Shown: positions 1-8,604, counted from the first letter of the stretch. The stretch: DNA of 64,000 nt from CAZMZW01 sp964571135 (GCA_964571135.1 CAZMZW010000009.1:36831-100830), one strand, 5' to 3'. Notes: generated from the sequence alone by a model not told the origin. Translations and numbers: made by a program.

Positions 1-98
1 TCCACAGCCGCAGGAATAGCCTTAACAAAGATCAATGCTCGCTGGCAGAGGTCTGTCACCTCTGCTACTGAAAGAACGCTGATTGGTTTGGCTTCCAT
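1..98 (-). CDS. Ldh family oxidoreductase (malate/L-lactate dehydrogenase type), N-terminal fragment
   Basis: Only the first 32 codons are in the window; the gene runs off the left edge. The visible N-terminus (ISVLSVAEVTDLCQRALI) resembles the opening helix of the type-2 malate/lactate dehydrogenase (Ldh/YlbC) family of NAD(P)-dependent oxidoreductases. The ATG is preceded by AGGAA on the minus strand. It lies 10 nt downstream of the DapA-like gene, so it is probably the third gene of the same operon, which would fit a pathway for a sugar acid or hydroxy acid. The family call rests on a short stretch and is tentative. Confidence 0.45.
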   Translation of the reverse strand, partial: MEAKPISVLSVAEVTDLCQRALIFVKAIPAAV

Positions 99-108
99 TA
101 TATTATTC

Positions 109-993
109 CTACTTTAACATGCCCATTTCGGTGAATTTGGCCTTGATCTTGGCGCTGGTTTCTACTGGCAGGGGTCCAAAAGGTCGGCGGGGATATCCCG
201 CATTGACACCACGCATGTGCAGGGCTTCATAGCAAACCACAAGAGTGGGTCCAAGTTTCAGGATATTGCGGGCGCGATTAACTTTTAATTGCATCTGGGC
301 GGCTTTACGGCCGTCATTGGTTAAAAGAATTTCCCAGAATTCGTGCATTAATTCCGGCCAGACATTGGCTAGTCCGGAGATTACCCCTTTTGCACCGGCT
401 TCCACTGCTGGAGCCGCGATGGCTTCGGTGCCCACAATGGGTATAAATTTTGGATCCTTGACTGCTTCAAGGAAAGCATAGAAATTTATGATATCAAATT
501 GACTGTCTTTAAATCCAGCTAAACTTTCAGCTGCGAGCGTTTTGACCATACCAGGGGTCAATGGATTACCGGAAAGCTCGGGGTTGTTGTAGGCGAAGAC
601 CGGGATCTTCACTGCCTGTATGATTGCGCGGAAATAATCCAATAGATCCGCTTCCGGGTATTTGTAATACCAGGGTGGAATGGATCCGACTGCATCCGCT
701 CCGGCGGATTCGGCGTGTTTTGCCAATTCTACTGCTTCTGCAGTACTGACAGCTCCAATATGGATGATGACGGGCACTTTTCCGCCCACTTCATCAATGA
801 TCACCTCTGCTACTTTTTTTCGTTCGGCCGTGGTCATCAACGGCCCGGAGCCGTAGGTGCCGGTCGGGTAGAACCCATTGATATGGGGCAGTAGAAAACT
901 GATGACTTCTCGTTGTGCTTTTTCATCAAAATTGCCAGCTTTATCGAAGCAGGTGATGACGGGAGGGATGATGCCTTTGATTTCCTTACTCAT
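109..993 (-). CDS. Dihydrodipicolinate synthase / N-acetylneuraminate lyase family aldolase
   Basis: A 294-residue TIM-barrel class I aldolase of the DapA/NanA family. The Schiff-base lysine is Lys162 (AGFKDSQFD) and the catalytic tyrosine is Tyr135 (FAYNNP). The substrate carboxylate loop reads GTYGSG (45-50) rather than the GTTGE of true DapA. That difference, and the neighbours (epimerase upstream, Ldh-type dehydrogenase downstream), favour a catabolic 2-keto-3-deoxy sugar acid or sialic-acid-like aldolase over lysine biosynthesis. AAGGAG precedes the ATG at good spacing. The gene starts 18 nt after the epimerase stop, so the two are co-transcribed. The substrate is not determinable from sequence. 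Confidence 0.8.
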   Translation of the reverse strand: MSKEIKGIIPPVITCFDKAGNFDEKAQREVISFLLPHINGFYPTGTYGSGPLMTTAERKKVAEVIIDEVGGKVPVIIHIGAVSTAEAVELAKHAESAGADAVGSIPPWYYKYPEADLLDYFRAIIQAVKIPVFAYNNPELSGNPLTPGMVKTLAAESLAGFKDSQFDIINFYAFLEAVKDPKFIPIVGTEAIAAPAVEAGAKGVISGLANVWPELMHEFWEILLTNDGRKAAQMQLKVNRARNILKLGPTLVVCYEALHMRGVNAGYPRRPFGPLPVETSAKIKAKFTEMGMLK

Positions 994-1011
994 TGAGATA
1001 CTCCTTAAAGG

Positions 1012-1914
1012 TTAAGATAATTGGAAAAGCCGCAATGCTTCTGCAAGCGGCACATGCCTGAAGTCAGTGAATTCTTTAATGAACCTTTCGGCGCTGATCA
1101 AGGGCGGCATGTCCTGATCTGTGTTCGTGCCGAAGGAAAACTCAACGTCCGGCCGCAGTGTTCGCACCATCCGGGCGATCTGCTGAAGGCTGAGTGAATC
1201 ATTGGGAAGGTTGTAGATACTGTGCTGATTCTTTTCCGCCATGGCCAGAGTGACCAGAGCCCGTGCAGTATCTTCCAGATGGGATATCGCCAAGGTCACC
1301 TGCGGAGCAAATTTTGTTTCAATTTTCCCACCTGTCTTAAGCATGTTAAAAATGTCCATTCTCCAGGCGGACGTGGTAAGCGCATTTCCCGGACCAACAA
1401 CAGCTCCCATTCGGCCGGCGGTGAATTGAAACCCAAACTTCCTGGCATAGCTGACACCTAACGCTTCCACAAATCGCTTTGTCTCACCGTAGAAATTATC
1501 CGGGGTGGGTGCAACCGATTCATCCACCGGACATTGCTCTATTGGGCGGTAACCGAGAGCGGAATAAGAGGAGGAATAGATAAAACGCTTGACCCCATAT
1601 TGGTGGGTTAACTCCAGTAGATTATTTGAACCCAGCACATTCACCTGAAAGGCAAGGTCCGGGTTCTGATTGGAATTGGTGGTCAACGTGGCCGCCATGT
1701 GAATGATTGTGCCAATCTTGTGAGCCAGGAAAATGGTTTCCAATTGCTTGCGATCGGAGAGGTCAGCGGTCATGCTGATGACCTCACTGGAGGGATTGGC
1801 TTTATGCCGAACGTCAATGACCTTTTGACCAGCATCGATCAATTGCCGGCAGACCTCTGTTCCCAGAAAGCCGCTTCCACCGGTGACCAGTATGGTGTTG
1901 TAATCTTTGAGCAT
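1012..1914 (-). CDS. NAD(P)-dependent epimerase/dehydratase (extended SDR)
   Basis: An extended short-chain dehydrogenase/reductase. It has a Rossmann GGSGFLG motif near the N-terminus, the NxxA-like HMAA segment, and the catalytic YxxxK (NFYGETK) with an upstream SSS serine. Such enzymes epimerise, dehydrate or oxidise nucleotide sugars or aldonates. I place the start at the ATG at 1914, because the upstream 26-codon ORF ends TGA-C-ATG, one nucleotide before it. An in-frame TTG at 1935 would add seven residues but has no better ribosome site. It is the second coding unit of a minus-strand operon with the DapA-like and Ldh-like genes, so a sugar-acid pathway is likely. The substrate is unknown. 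Confidence 0.75.
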   Translation of the reverse strand: MLKDYNTILVTGGSGFLGTEVCRQLIDAGQKVIDVRHKANPSSEVISMTADLSDRKQLETIFLAHKIGTIIHMAATLTTNSNQNPDLAFQVNVLGSNNLLELTHQYGVKRFIYSSSYSALGYRPIEQCPVDESVAPTPDNFYGETKRFVEALGVSYARKFGFQFTAGRMGAVVGPGNALTTSAWRMDIFNMLKTGGKIETKFAPQVTLAISHLEDTARALVTLAMAEKNQHSIYNLPNDSLSLQQIARMVRTLRPDVEFSFGTNTDQDMPPLISAERFIKEFTDFRHVPLAEALRLFQLS

Positions 1915-1915
1915 G

Positions 1916-1996
1916 TCAGACAAGATTATTTGCAAAGGATTGCTGACCCATACGATAATTCATCGTGAATGGTGAAAACAATTGGACAATATCCAT
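1916..1996 (-). CDS. Small upstream ORF (26 aa), translationally coupled to the epimerase
   Basis: On the minus strand an ATG at 1996 follows GAGGTG with a 4-nt spacer, a better ribosome site than that of the epimerase. The 26-codon frame begins MDIVQLFSPF and ends with TGA one nucleotide before the epimerase ATG at 1914. This spacing is typical of translational coupling or of a leader peptide. No run of one amino acid suggests classical attenuation. It may simply be a delivery ORF for ribosomes. Confidence 0.4.
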   Translation of the reverse strand: MDIVQLFSPFTMNYRMGQQSFANNLV

Positions 1997-2032
1997 AAAT
2001 CACCTCAAGATACAGGCTGGAGAATCCGGTAA

Positions 2033-2062
2033 ATTATAGTACAAGAAATAAATTATGATGAA
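2033..2062 (-). promoter_or_regulatory. Candidate promoter of the epimerase operon
   Basis: On the minus strand TATAAT (2038-2033) lies 37 nt before the ATG of the small ORF, with a weak -35 (TTCATC, 2062-2057) at an 18-nt spacing. The -10 is perfect and the -35 poor. Confidence 0.35.
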
Positions 2063-2205
2063 AAAACAAAATTTTGGAGTACTGGATGAGCGCAAATGCA
2101 ATTAATTTCTAAAAAAACTTCCATAAAAAATGTTCTATCAATCTAACAATGCTAACTTATAACCTCTTAATCAGCATAAGTTAAATTTGTTGTGAGCGAT
2201 AGATT

Positions 2206-2919
2206 TCAGGAAATTAATGTTCCAACTTCTTTCCCTTGAATGGCATCTGTGAGGGCTTTGGCATCCCAGAGATTAAGTACCAGGATGGGTAATTTATTTT
2301 CCATGCATAAAGAAACCGCGGTACTGTCCATCACTTCCAAACGAAGATTGAGGGTCTCTATATAACTCAAATTGTTGAACTTTTTTGCTTTTGGATTATT
2401 GGAAGGGTCACTGTCATATACTCCATCCACTTTGGTGGCTTTGATCAGCACATTTGCGCCGACCTCCGTAGCCCGCAGAGCCGCTGCCGTATCTGTTGAG
2501 AAGAATGGATTTCCAGTGCCGCCTCCAAAGATTACCACCCGCCCTTTTTCCAGGTGACGGATGGCGCGCCGGCGGATGTAAGGTTCTGCTACAGTGCGCA
2601 TTTCAATGGCGGATTGCACCCGTGTGTCAACCCCGCATTTTTCCATGGCATCCATCAAAGCCAGCGCATTCATCACCGTGCCCAGCATGCCCATGTAATC
2701 TGCAGTGGCCTGGTCCATGCCCATTTCCAGACCCACTCTGCCGCGCCATAGGTTGCCAGCCCCAATGACAATGGCTACATCCACACCCAATTCATGAACC
2801 TGACGCACACGCAGCGCGATATCAGCTGCGCGTTTGGCGTTGATGCCATATCCTTCTGGTCCTGCCAGGGCTTCACCGCTCAGTTTTAATAAAATTCGTT
2901 GGTATTTAATGTTTTTCAT
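2206..2919 (-). CDS. pyrH: UMP kinase
   Basis: Bacterial UMP kinase of the amino-acid-kinase fold, phosphorylating UMP to UDP in pyrimidine nucleotide synthesis. Visible motifs are the N-terminal LLKLSGEAL phosphate-binding segment, GAGNLWRG, and GTGNPFFSTDTAA. The ATG at 2919 follows TAAGGAGACC and gives 237 residues, the usual length. A longer frame to 2946 would run into the tsf terminator and is rejected. It follows rpsB and tsf in the usual bacterial order, but frr is elsewhere (13516) beside uppS. Confidence 0.96.
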   Translation of the reverse strand: MKNIKYQRILLKLSGEALAGPEGYGINAKRAADIALRVRQVHELGVDVAIVIGAGNLWRGRVGLEMGMDQATADYMGMLGTVMNALALMDAMEKCGVDTRVQSAIEMRTVAEPYIRRRAIRHLEKGRVVIFGGGTGNPFFSTDTAAALRATEVGANVLIKATKVDGVYDSDPSNNPKAKKFNNLSYIETLNLRLEVMDSTAVSLCMENKLPILVLNLWDAKALTDAIQGKEVGTLIS

Positions 2920-2932
2920 GGGTCTCCTTACT

Positions 2933-2963
2933 AAAAAAAAAGCCAACCAATTGGTTGGCTTTT
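2933..2963 (-). terminator. Intrinsic terminator after tsf
   Basis: A perfect 20-nt palindrome at 2941-2960 (AGCCAACCAA/TTGGTTGGCT) is followed on the minus strand by eight U (complement of 2940-2933). It lies between tsf and pyrH, so pyrH transcription is probably by partial readthrough. The plus side has only a short T run. Confidence 0.85.
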
Positions 2964-2967
2964 GATT

Positions 2968-3576
2968 CTATTCTGCTGAATTAACCTCACCCAATCCGTA
3001 ACGCACAAAGCGCCGAATGACAATGTTTTCACCGGTGGCGGCAACGGTCTGATTGAGCAGTTGTTCGATGGTTAAATTCTCATCGCGGATATAAACCTGG
3101 CGTAATAACACCATTTCATTCTTATATTTCTTGATCGAACCTTCCACAATCCTGGGAAGGAGGTTATCCGCTTTACCTTCTTCCTTGGCTTTTGCAGTTG
3201 CGATGGCTTCCTCGTGTTCTATGACAGCCGCAGGAATATCTTCCTCGCGAATGTAAAGGGGAAAAGATGCAGCGATCTGCAGGGCAACTTCATGGGCAAA
3301 TTTTCTGAATGCCTCTGAACGTCCCACAAAATCGGTTTCACAATTCACTTCCACCATGACGCCTACCCGGCCATCCCCATGTGAGTAGAGTTCCACCACA
3401 CCTTCGGATGCGTCTCTGCCGGCGCGTTTGCTCGCCGTTGCCAGTCCTTTTTCGCGGAGTAAGTCCAGGGCTTTTTCCAAATCACCACCGGCTTCTTCCA
3501 ATGCCGTGCGGCAATCCAGGATACCCACTCCAGTGGACTCACGTAGTTTCTTGATCATATCGGTTGTAATTTGCAT
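2968..3576 (-). CDS. tsf: Elongation factor Ts
   Basis: Guanine-nucleotide exchange factor for EF-Tu. The N-terminal UBA-like domain (KKLRESTGVGILDCRTALEE) and the signature CETDFVGRSEAF are clear. At 202 residues it is the short form with one core subdomain, as in Thermus, rather than the roughly 280-residue E. coli form. The ATG follows CAGGAAC. It sits 35 nt after rpsB in the conserved rpsB-tsf order and ends just before a strong terminator. Confidence 0.96.
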   Translation of the reverse strand: MQITTDMIKKLRESTGVGILDCRTALEEAGGDLEKALDLLREKGLATASKRAGRDASEGVVELYSHGDGRVGVMVEVNCETDFVGRSEAFRKFAHEVALQIAASFPLYIREEDIPAAVIEHEEAIATAKAKEEGKADNLLPRIVEGSIKKYKNEMVLLRQVYIRDENLTIEQLLNQTVAATGENIVIRRFVRYGLGEVNSAE

Positions 3577-3611
3577 TGCTTGTTCCTGGATATTACTATC
3601 TCTCAGTAATA

Positions 3612-4598
3612 TTATTCCTTATCCTCTTCTTTTTTTTCTTCGGATTTATCAAGGGCTGGTTTTTCCGCCGTCTTCTTTTTTCTGGTCGCCTTGACTTTTT
3701 CGACTGGTTTTTCAATTTCTTCAGGGGCAATTTCAGCGGCAACAATTTCTGCCACAACAGGTTTTACGGCTGCCAGCTTGGCCAAAGTGGATGTACCCAA
3801 AAGATCTTCATCATCCAGTTCAACTTCGAGCTCAATGTGCCCCCGGCTCAGATCTGCAGCGCGGGCAGCTTCATCAGCGAGCAGTCCGGCATCATCCACG
3901 GGTTCTTCCTTACGCATGGCTTTGCCTTCTATGACGGCATCGGCTACTTTTCCTACCAGTAATTTAATGGCGCGAATGGCGTCATCATTGGCTGGCACAA
4001 TATAATCCACGCCGCTGGGGTCGCAATTGGTATCCACCAGAGCAACGATGGGAATTTCTTTAAGATTGGCTTCATGGACTGCGGTTGTTTCTCGGCTTAC
4101 ATCGATGATAAACAGCAGTTCGGGCAGGCGCTTCATGTTCCGAATGCCAACCAGTGTGGTCAACAAACGGTTGATTTCGCGTTCGATCATCAAGCCTTCT
4201 TTTTTAACCAGGCGGTCAATCTCGCCGCTGTCGCGAAGTTTTTCCAACCGCTCCAGTTCCATAATACGCGCGTTAATTGTGGTCCAATTGGTGAGTGTGC
4301 CCGGCAGCCAGCGTTCGGTTACATAGGGCATTCCGCAGCGAATGGCTTCTTCCTGGATCGTTTCCTGTGCCTGGCGCTTGGTACCCACGAACATGACCGT
4401 GCCGCCGGCAGCGACGGTATCGCGAACGATGTTGTAGGCAACTTCAAGATATTTTACGGTTTGCTGAAGGTCGATGATATGGATCCCGTTGCGCTCGGTA
4501 AAAATGTAGGGGCGCATGCGCGGATCCCATTTGTTGGTGCGATGCCCAAAGTGGACTCCGCTTTCCAAAAGTGCTTTCATGGATATATTGGCAGACAT
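3612..4598 (-). CDS. rpsB: 30S ribosomal protein S2
   Basis: Small-subunit protein S2. The start MSANISMKALLESG with GVHFGHRTNKWDPRM is the classic S2 N-terminus. The ATG at 4598 follows AAAGGAGATC; the frame extends to 4646 but those residues have no S2 similarity. At 328 residues it is about 80 longer than the E. coli protein. The excess is a C-terminal tail (after about residue 230) rich in acidic residues and then Lys/Glu. The approximately 260-nt gap upstream holds only short hairpins and could be an S2 leader, but I cannot show one. Confidence 0.95.
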   Translation of the reverse strand: MSANISMKALLESGVHFGHRTNKWDPRMRPYIFTERNGIHIIDLQQTVKYLEVAYNIVRDTVAAGGTVMFVGTKRQAQETIQEEAIRCGMPYVTERWLPGTLTNWTTINARIMELERLEKLRDSGEIDRLVKKEGLMIEREINRLLTTLVGIRNMKRLPELLFIIDVSRETTAVHEANLKEIPIVALVDTNCDPSGVDYIVPANDDAIRAIKLLVGKVADAVIEGKAMRKEEPVDDAGLLADEAARAADLSRGHIELEVELDDEDLLGTSTLAKLAAVKPVVAEIVAAEIAPEEIEKPVEKVKATRKKKTAEKPALDKSEEKKEEDKE

Positions 4599-4860
4599 AG
4601 CTGATCTCCTTTGCGTTTTTCCTCCGCCTTCTTGATCTCGTTCCACACTGACGCTCCCGCGGCAGCACGCAAGGAAACTCTTGAAGGCGTGTGTAATATT
4701 TGCTTCCGGGTAGGAAGCCCTACAAGTTTACCACAGGGTCACAAAAACCGTCCAGAAGGCAGCTTTGGATTGGATTGAGAACAAAAAACGCGGGCACCTG
4801 CTAATACCAGCTATAATTCGACGATATTTCTTGAATCAATAAGCTAATCCTAGAGGTTTA

Positions 4861-5673
4861 ATGAGTATTTCCAGACGATTGGAAAATGCCCGGAATGCCT
4901 TCGATAAAAAAAATCAAAAGGCATCTGCGGCTTTACATGAAATTTCCGAAATTCGCAAAGATGCTGAAGAACGGCACGGTTCAGACAGTTCCAAATATAT
5001 AGGCAATATGGTCTTTGGCGGTTTGGATGGCATCATGACCACTTTTGCCGTGGTCAGCGGGGTTGCAGGTGCCCAATTGAACCCGGCGATCATTATCATT
5101 ATGGGTCTGGCAAACCTTTTTGGTGACGGGTTTTCAATGGGGTTGGGAGCTTTCCTTTCCCGAAAGAGTGAAAAGGAATATTATGATCATGAATACGAGC
5201 GTGAGTCTTGGGAATTGGAACATTTTCCGGAAGGGGAACGCCAGGAATTATTACAGATCTATTTGAAACAGGGCTATCCACCGGCTGATGCACAAAAAAT
5301 CGTTGAAGTGAAAACTGCCAATAAGGAACTCTGGCTGTCCGCCATGATGACTGAAGAATTGGGATTAATGAAAGATGATTCCTCGCCAGTGGGCGCTGCC
5401 CTGACCACGTTCTTCTCTTTCCTGGCAACCGGTTCGCTTCCCTTGCTTGTCTATCTGGCAGCCCTGCTTTTTAGATTTACCCTGCCTGCTGCCACCTCTT
5501 TCTTGATCTCTGTTGGTTTATCGGGAGTGGCTTTATTTGCGCTGGGCGCAGCTAAATATTTTGTAACCAGGCGCAATCCCTTTTTAAGTGGTTTGGAAAT
5601 GTTGATTGTTGGCGGGTTTGCAGCTGGTGTTGCATATCTGGTGGGCGCATTACTTAAAGGAATTGGAGGATAA
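4861..5673 (+). CDS. VIT1/CCC1-type transporter family membrane protein
   Basis: A 270-residue membrane protein of the VIT1/CCC1 family, associated with transport of Fe2+ or Mn2+. The hallmark first two helices are present (GGLDGIMTTFAVVSGVAGA, then ANLFGDGFSMGLGAFLS). A charged cytosolic segment follows (YEREsWELEHFPEGER, about 120-150) with the glutamates that bind metal in plant VIT1. Three further hydrophobic segments lie near the C-terminus. The ATG follows GAGG. surE starts 4 nt after the stop, so the two are co-transcribed although their functions are not obviously linked. The transported metal is unproven. Confidence 0.82.
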   Translation: MSISRRLENARNAFDKKNQKASAALHEISEIRKDAEERHGSDSSKYIGNMVFGGLDGIMTTFAVVSGVAGAQLNPAIIIIMGLANLFGDGFSMGLGAFLSRKSEKEYYDHEYERESWELEHFPEGERQELLQIYLKQGYPPADAQKIVEVKTANKELWLSAMMTEELGLMKDDSSPVGAALTTFFSFLATGSLPLLVYLAALLFRFTLPAATSFLISVGLSGVALFALGAAKYFVTRRNPFLSGLEMLIVGGFAAGVAYLVGALLKGIGG

Positions 5674-5677
5674 AAGG

Positions 5678-6466
5678 ATGACTATGAAGAATCAATCGCT
5701 TCATATCTTAATAACGAATGATGATGGGGTATTTGCTCCAGGGATCCTGGCTCTGGCAAAGGAGATCCGTAAATTGGGAAAGGTGACCATTGTCGCACCT
5801 GATCATAACTGGTCGGCTTCCGGTCATGTGAAGACATTAAGCCGCCCGATGCGCGTTAAAGAAGTGGAACTGGCAGATGGCAGTAAAGCATTTGCCTGTG
5901 ATGGTGCACCTTCGGACTGTGTTGCCTTGCCAGCGCTGGGTCTCCTGCCGGAACCCATTAATTTTGTAGTATCGGGGATTAATCCGAATTGTAATTTGGG
6001 ACATGACGTCACCTATTCTGGTACGGTTACTGCTGCCATGGAAGCCGCAATTTGGAATATTCCTGCCATTGCAGTATCCCTGGATGCTCCGGAATATCAT
6101 AGCGGCGGGCTGGATTATTCAACGGCTGCTCAAGTAGCTGCCACGGTGGTTACATCCGTAAATGAACATGGCCTGCCTCAAGGTGTTCTTCTGAATGTCA
6201 ATGTGCCTTACTTGAAAATTAATGAACTCAAAGGTTACACGATCACCCGTCAGGGATTGCGTGTTTATCGCGATGAACTCATCCGCCGCGAGGATCCACG
6301 TGGACGTCCTTATTACTGGATTGGCGGGGATGCGCCATCTGGCGTTCCAGAGGAAGGCACGGATATAGGTATGATTAAAAAGGGTTATGTATCTATAACG
6401 CCCCTCTCCTTAGATATGACTGCATACTCATTTATGGATGTTCTTAAAAAGTGGACAATTAAATAA
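5678..6466 (+). CDS. surE: 5'/3'-nucleotidase SurE
   Basis: Metal-dependent survival-protein nucleotidase that dephosphorylates nucleoside monophosphates. The N-terminal ILITNDDG motif supplies the metal-binding aspartates; VAPDHNWSASGH, VSGINPNCNLGHDVTYSGTVTAA and the D-G-APSDCVA segments are all typical. The ATG at 5678 follows GGAGGA at 7 nt; an ATG at 5684 is less well spaced. The 262 residues match the family length. It is immediately downstream of the VIT1/CCC1-type gene. Confidence 0.94.
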   Translation: MTMKNQSLHILITNDDGVFAPGILALAKEIRKLGKVTIVAPDHNWSASGHVKTLSRPMRVKEVELADGSKAFACDGAPSDCVALPALGLLPEPINFVVSGINPNCNLGHDVTYSGTVTAAMEAAIWNIPAIAVSLDAPEYHSGGLDYSTAAQVAATVVTSVNEHGLPQGVLLNVNVPYLKINELKGYTITRQGLRVYRDELIRREDPRGRPYYWIGGDAPSGVPEEGTDIGMIKKGYVSITPLSLDMTAYSFMDVLKKWTIK

Positions 6467-6514
6467 TTCGGCTGTGTAAATAGAAGCATATTCTGATTTG
6501 ATTTTCTAGTTCTT

Positions 6515-7468
6515 ATGCGACTTATTGCAGCACTTCTCATCATTTTCTCAAATCTGTCAACTTTTTTTTCACCGGACGTTGCGCAGGCGCCTTCAGGTTA
6601 TGACCTCATTGCAGCAGTTAATGCATTGCGAGCCAGTAAAGGTTTAACAGCGTATGCGATTGACCCATTGCTGATGCTCTCAGCCCAAATGCAGGCAGAG
6701 TATCTTGCATCGCAGGCACCCGGACCGGTCAGCGGTCATGTTGGTCCCGGCGGGACAGATGCTGATGCGCGTGCAAAGGCAGTTGGATTTCCTTATGTGG
6801 TTGGGCTGGATATTAATGAGAATTGGGCTTCCATGCCGGTGGGTTCTTCCTTTGAAGATATCTTCAATGGTGTTTGGAATGACTCTGCCCATCAGCACAC
6901 CATGCTGCATCAACTTGGGCAATTGGCCGGGGCTGGCATTGCTATCTCTGGCGATACGATGTACATTATTTTGGATGTGGCTGCATACTGGGGTGATGCA
7001 GGTAAAACTCCCTGGCCTACTTCCTCTGGATACAGTGCACCTGGCACTCCGGCCATTGTTTCGCAATATATTGCGCCTGTCAAGGTTGCCACACCACTAG
7101 CCGATGGATCTGTGACCCACCAGGTCCAATCCGGTCAATCGTTGTGGAGTATTGCCATAAAATATGGCGTAAAGATAGACTCAATCCGCCGATTGAACAA
7201 CATCAGTACGGATGGCACTATTTATATGGGGCAGAAATTAATCGTTAAAGGTCCCGGCTTAAGTACTCCTACGGTTTCCCAGGTCACAGAAACCCCATCC
7301 TTATCAGATTTTTTACCGCCTAGGTCTGACGCACAAATCTTTACTACCCCAACCCCGCTCCCAACTATTAAACCGACTCAAATATTTGATCCAACTGGCT
7401 TTTTCCTTTTCCTTTTTGTTTTATGTGGAGCCGGACTCGTGCTTGTTTTTATTGGCATGAACCGCTGA
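6515..7468 (+). CDS. CAP (SCP/PR1) domain protein with LysM domain and C-terminal membrane anchor
   Basis: A 317-residue exported protein. Residues 1-25 form a signal peptide or N-terminal anchor. Residues about 27-155 are a CAP/SCP domain (AAVNALRASKGL, SGHVGPGGTDADARA, NENWA). A LysM domain lies around 200-245 (HQVQSGQSLWSIAIKYGV...MGQKLIV), a Pro/Thr-rich linker follows, and a terminal hydrophobic helix (FFLFLFVLCGAGLVLVFIG) ends in Arg. It should be attached to the membrane with peptidoglycan-binding LysM. The next gene is a paralogue with the same architecture. No strong ribosome site is visible. Bacterial CAP functions are mostly unknown. Confidence 0.82.
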   Translation: MRLIAALLIIFSNLSTFFSPDVAQAPSGYDLIAAVNALRASKGLTAYAIDPLLMLSAQMQAEYLASQAPGPVSGHVGPGGTDADARAKAVGFPYVVGLDINENWASMPVGSSFEDIFNGVWNDSAHQHTMLHQLGQLAGAGIAISGDTMYIILDVAAYWGDAGKTPWPTSSGYSAPGTPAIVSQYIAPVKVATPLADGSVTHQVQSGQSLWSIAIKYGVKIDSIRRLNNISTDGTIYMGQKLIVKGPGLSTPTVSQVTETPSLSDFLPPRSDAQIFTTPTPLPTIKPTQIFDPTGFFLFLFVLCGAGLVLVFIGMNR

Positions 7469-7494
7469 TTGCTCAATCTTGTCTAAGATATAAT
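7466..7494 (+). promoter_or_regulatory. Candidate leaderless promoter for the second CAP gene
   Basis: TATAAT at 7489-7494 lies 6 nt before the ATG at 7501, with a weak -35 (TGATTG, 7466-7471) at 17 nt. Transcription from this box would start at or next to the A of the ATG. The box lies in the 32-nt gap after the first CAP gene. Confidence 0.5.
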
Positions 7495-7500
7495 GACGAT

Positions 7501-8496
7501 ATGAAAAAATCTTTTTTTCTACTGATGATTGTTCTTAGCCTGTTGCTTTCCGGATTTGTCACCCGAAACATGGTGAGAATGAATGCCCCCGGAGCTTACG
7601 ATGTGATTGCAGCGGTAAATTCACTGCGTACAAGCCAGGGTATTGCCGCCCTGGAAATAGATGGCTCATTGATGGCCGCTGCTCAGGTTCAGGCAGAGTA
7701 CCTGGCTTCAATTGGTGGTTCGAATATTACCGATGGTCACCAGGGAGCTGGCGGGACTTATGCATATGAACGCGCAGCCGCAGCTGGTTACCCTTTACCC
7801 CAGGGTGTGGACGTGAAGGAATGCTGGGCATTTGCAGATACCAGCAATTCCATTGATCAGATCATCAATGGGCTTTGGGACAATGCCATCGATAGGGAGG
7901 TGTTGCTGCATGAATATGGCAAGAATGTTGGTGCTGGCGTTTTTGAAAAAGATGGAATTGTCTATTACATTCTAAATGTATCTGTTATCTGGGGGGTTTC
8001 CTCCAGCACAAATAGCAGTACTCCTGGCGCAACAAACAGTACTCCGGGTGCGAAAATCGCCACCCTTTCCACCACTCCCCAGGTTGCACCTGTAATTGTT
8101 TCCACACCCAAACCGGATGGCTCACTTTCGCATGTGGTTCAAGCAAACCAGGCCATATGGAGCATCGCCAGGGCTTATGGTGTGCCCGAGGCGCAAATCC
8201 GCCTGCTAAATAATTTTGCAGCCAATGCGAATAATATTTATGTGGGTGAAACTCTGGTGATCCGCATGGCCTTTACGCCCACGCCTTTTCCGACAGCAAC
8301 CATCACCCCGCGTCCGCCAACCCGAACGCCAGTTCCCCCTCAAGTCGTGGAAACATTGCAGCCCGTTCAACCAGTATCAACGGCAGCCCCGATCTTGGGG
8401 GGAATTGACAGAACGACGATCGGCCTGCTTTTAGTCCTGCTTTGCGGCATTGGGCTGGTGCTGATCATTATGGGAACATTACGGCGTAAAAAATAG
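7501..8496 (+). CDS. CAP (SCP/PR1) domain protein with LysM domain and C-terminal membrane anchor (paralogue)
   Basis: A 331-residue paralogue of the preceding gene with the same order: hydrophobic N-terminus (FFLLMIVLSLLLSGFV), CAP domain (AAVNSLRTSQGIAALEID, DGHQGAGGTYAYERA), a Ser/Thr/Pro spacer, LysM (HVVQANQAIWSIARAYGV...YVGETLVIR), a Thr/Pro-rich linker, and a C-terminal helix ending RRKK. The start at 7501 gives a proper signal peptide; the frame opens further upstream inside the previous gene. There is no Shine-Dalgarno sequence, but TATAAT is 6 nt upstream. A strong terminator follows. Tandem duplication is the simplest origin. Confidence 0.82.
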   Translation: MKKSFFLLMIVLSLLLSGFVTRNMVRMNAPGAYDVIAAVNSLRTSQGIAALEIDGSLMAAAQVQAEYLASIGGSNITDGHQGAGGTYAYERAAAAGYPLPQGVDVKECWAFADTSNSIDQIINGLWDNAIDREVLLHEYGKNVGAGVFEKDGIVYYILNVSVIWGVSSSTNSSTPGATNSTPGAKIATLSTTPQVAPVIVSTPKPDGSLSHVVQANQAIWSIARAYGVPEAQIRLLNNFAANANNIYVGETLVIRMAFTPTPFPTATITPRPPTRTPVPPQVVETLQPVQPVSTAAPILGGIDRTTIGLLLVLLCGIGLVLIIMGTLRRKK

Positions 8497-8514
8497 TTAT
8501 TTCTCGGAAAAACG

Positions 8515-8562
8515 AAAGCGCCGGACTCACTTGTTTTGTGAGGTACTTCGCGGCGCTTTTTT
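8515..8562 (+). terminator. Intrinsic terminator after the CAP gene pair
   Basis: AAAGCGCCG (8515-8523) pairs with CGGCGCTTT (8551-8559), with an inner CTCAC/GTGAG hairpin, and ends in a run of T. The complementary A run means it may also stop minus-strand transcripts from cysE. Confidence 0.85.
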
Positions 8563-8604
8563 ATCCATTGATCAGTAAAAGTAAAATAATGCGCAAGAGT
8601 AAGC

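Noticed and set aside
2153..2183. Inverted repeat TAACTTAT...ATAAGTTA downstream of pyrH
   Set aside because: Weak AU stem without a U tract in the pyrH direction; not a convincing terminator or operator.
4074..4604. 176-codon frame antisense to rpsB
   Set aside because: Shadow of a well-conserved ribosomal gene; composition is not protein-like and there is no start signal.
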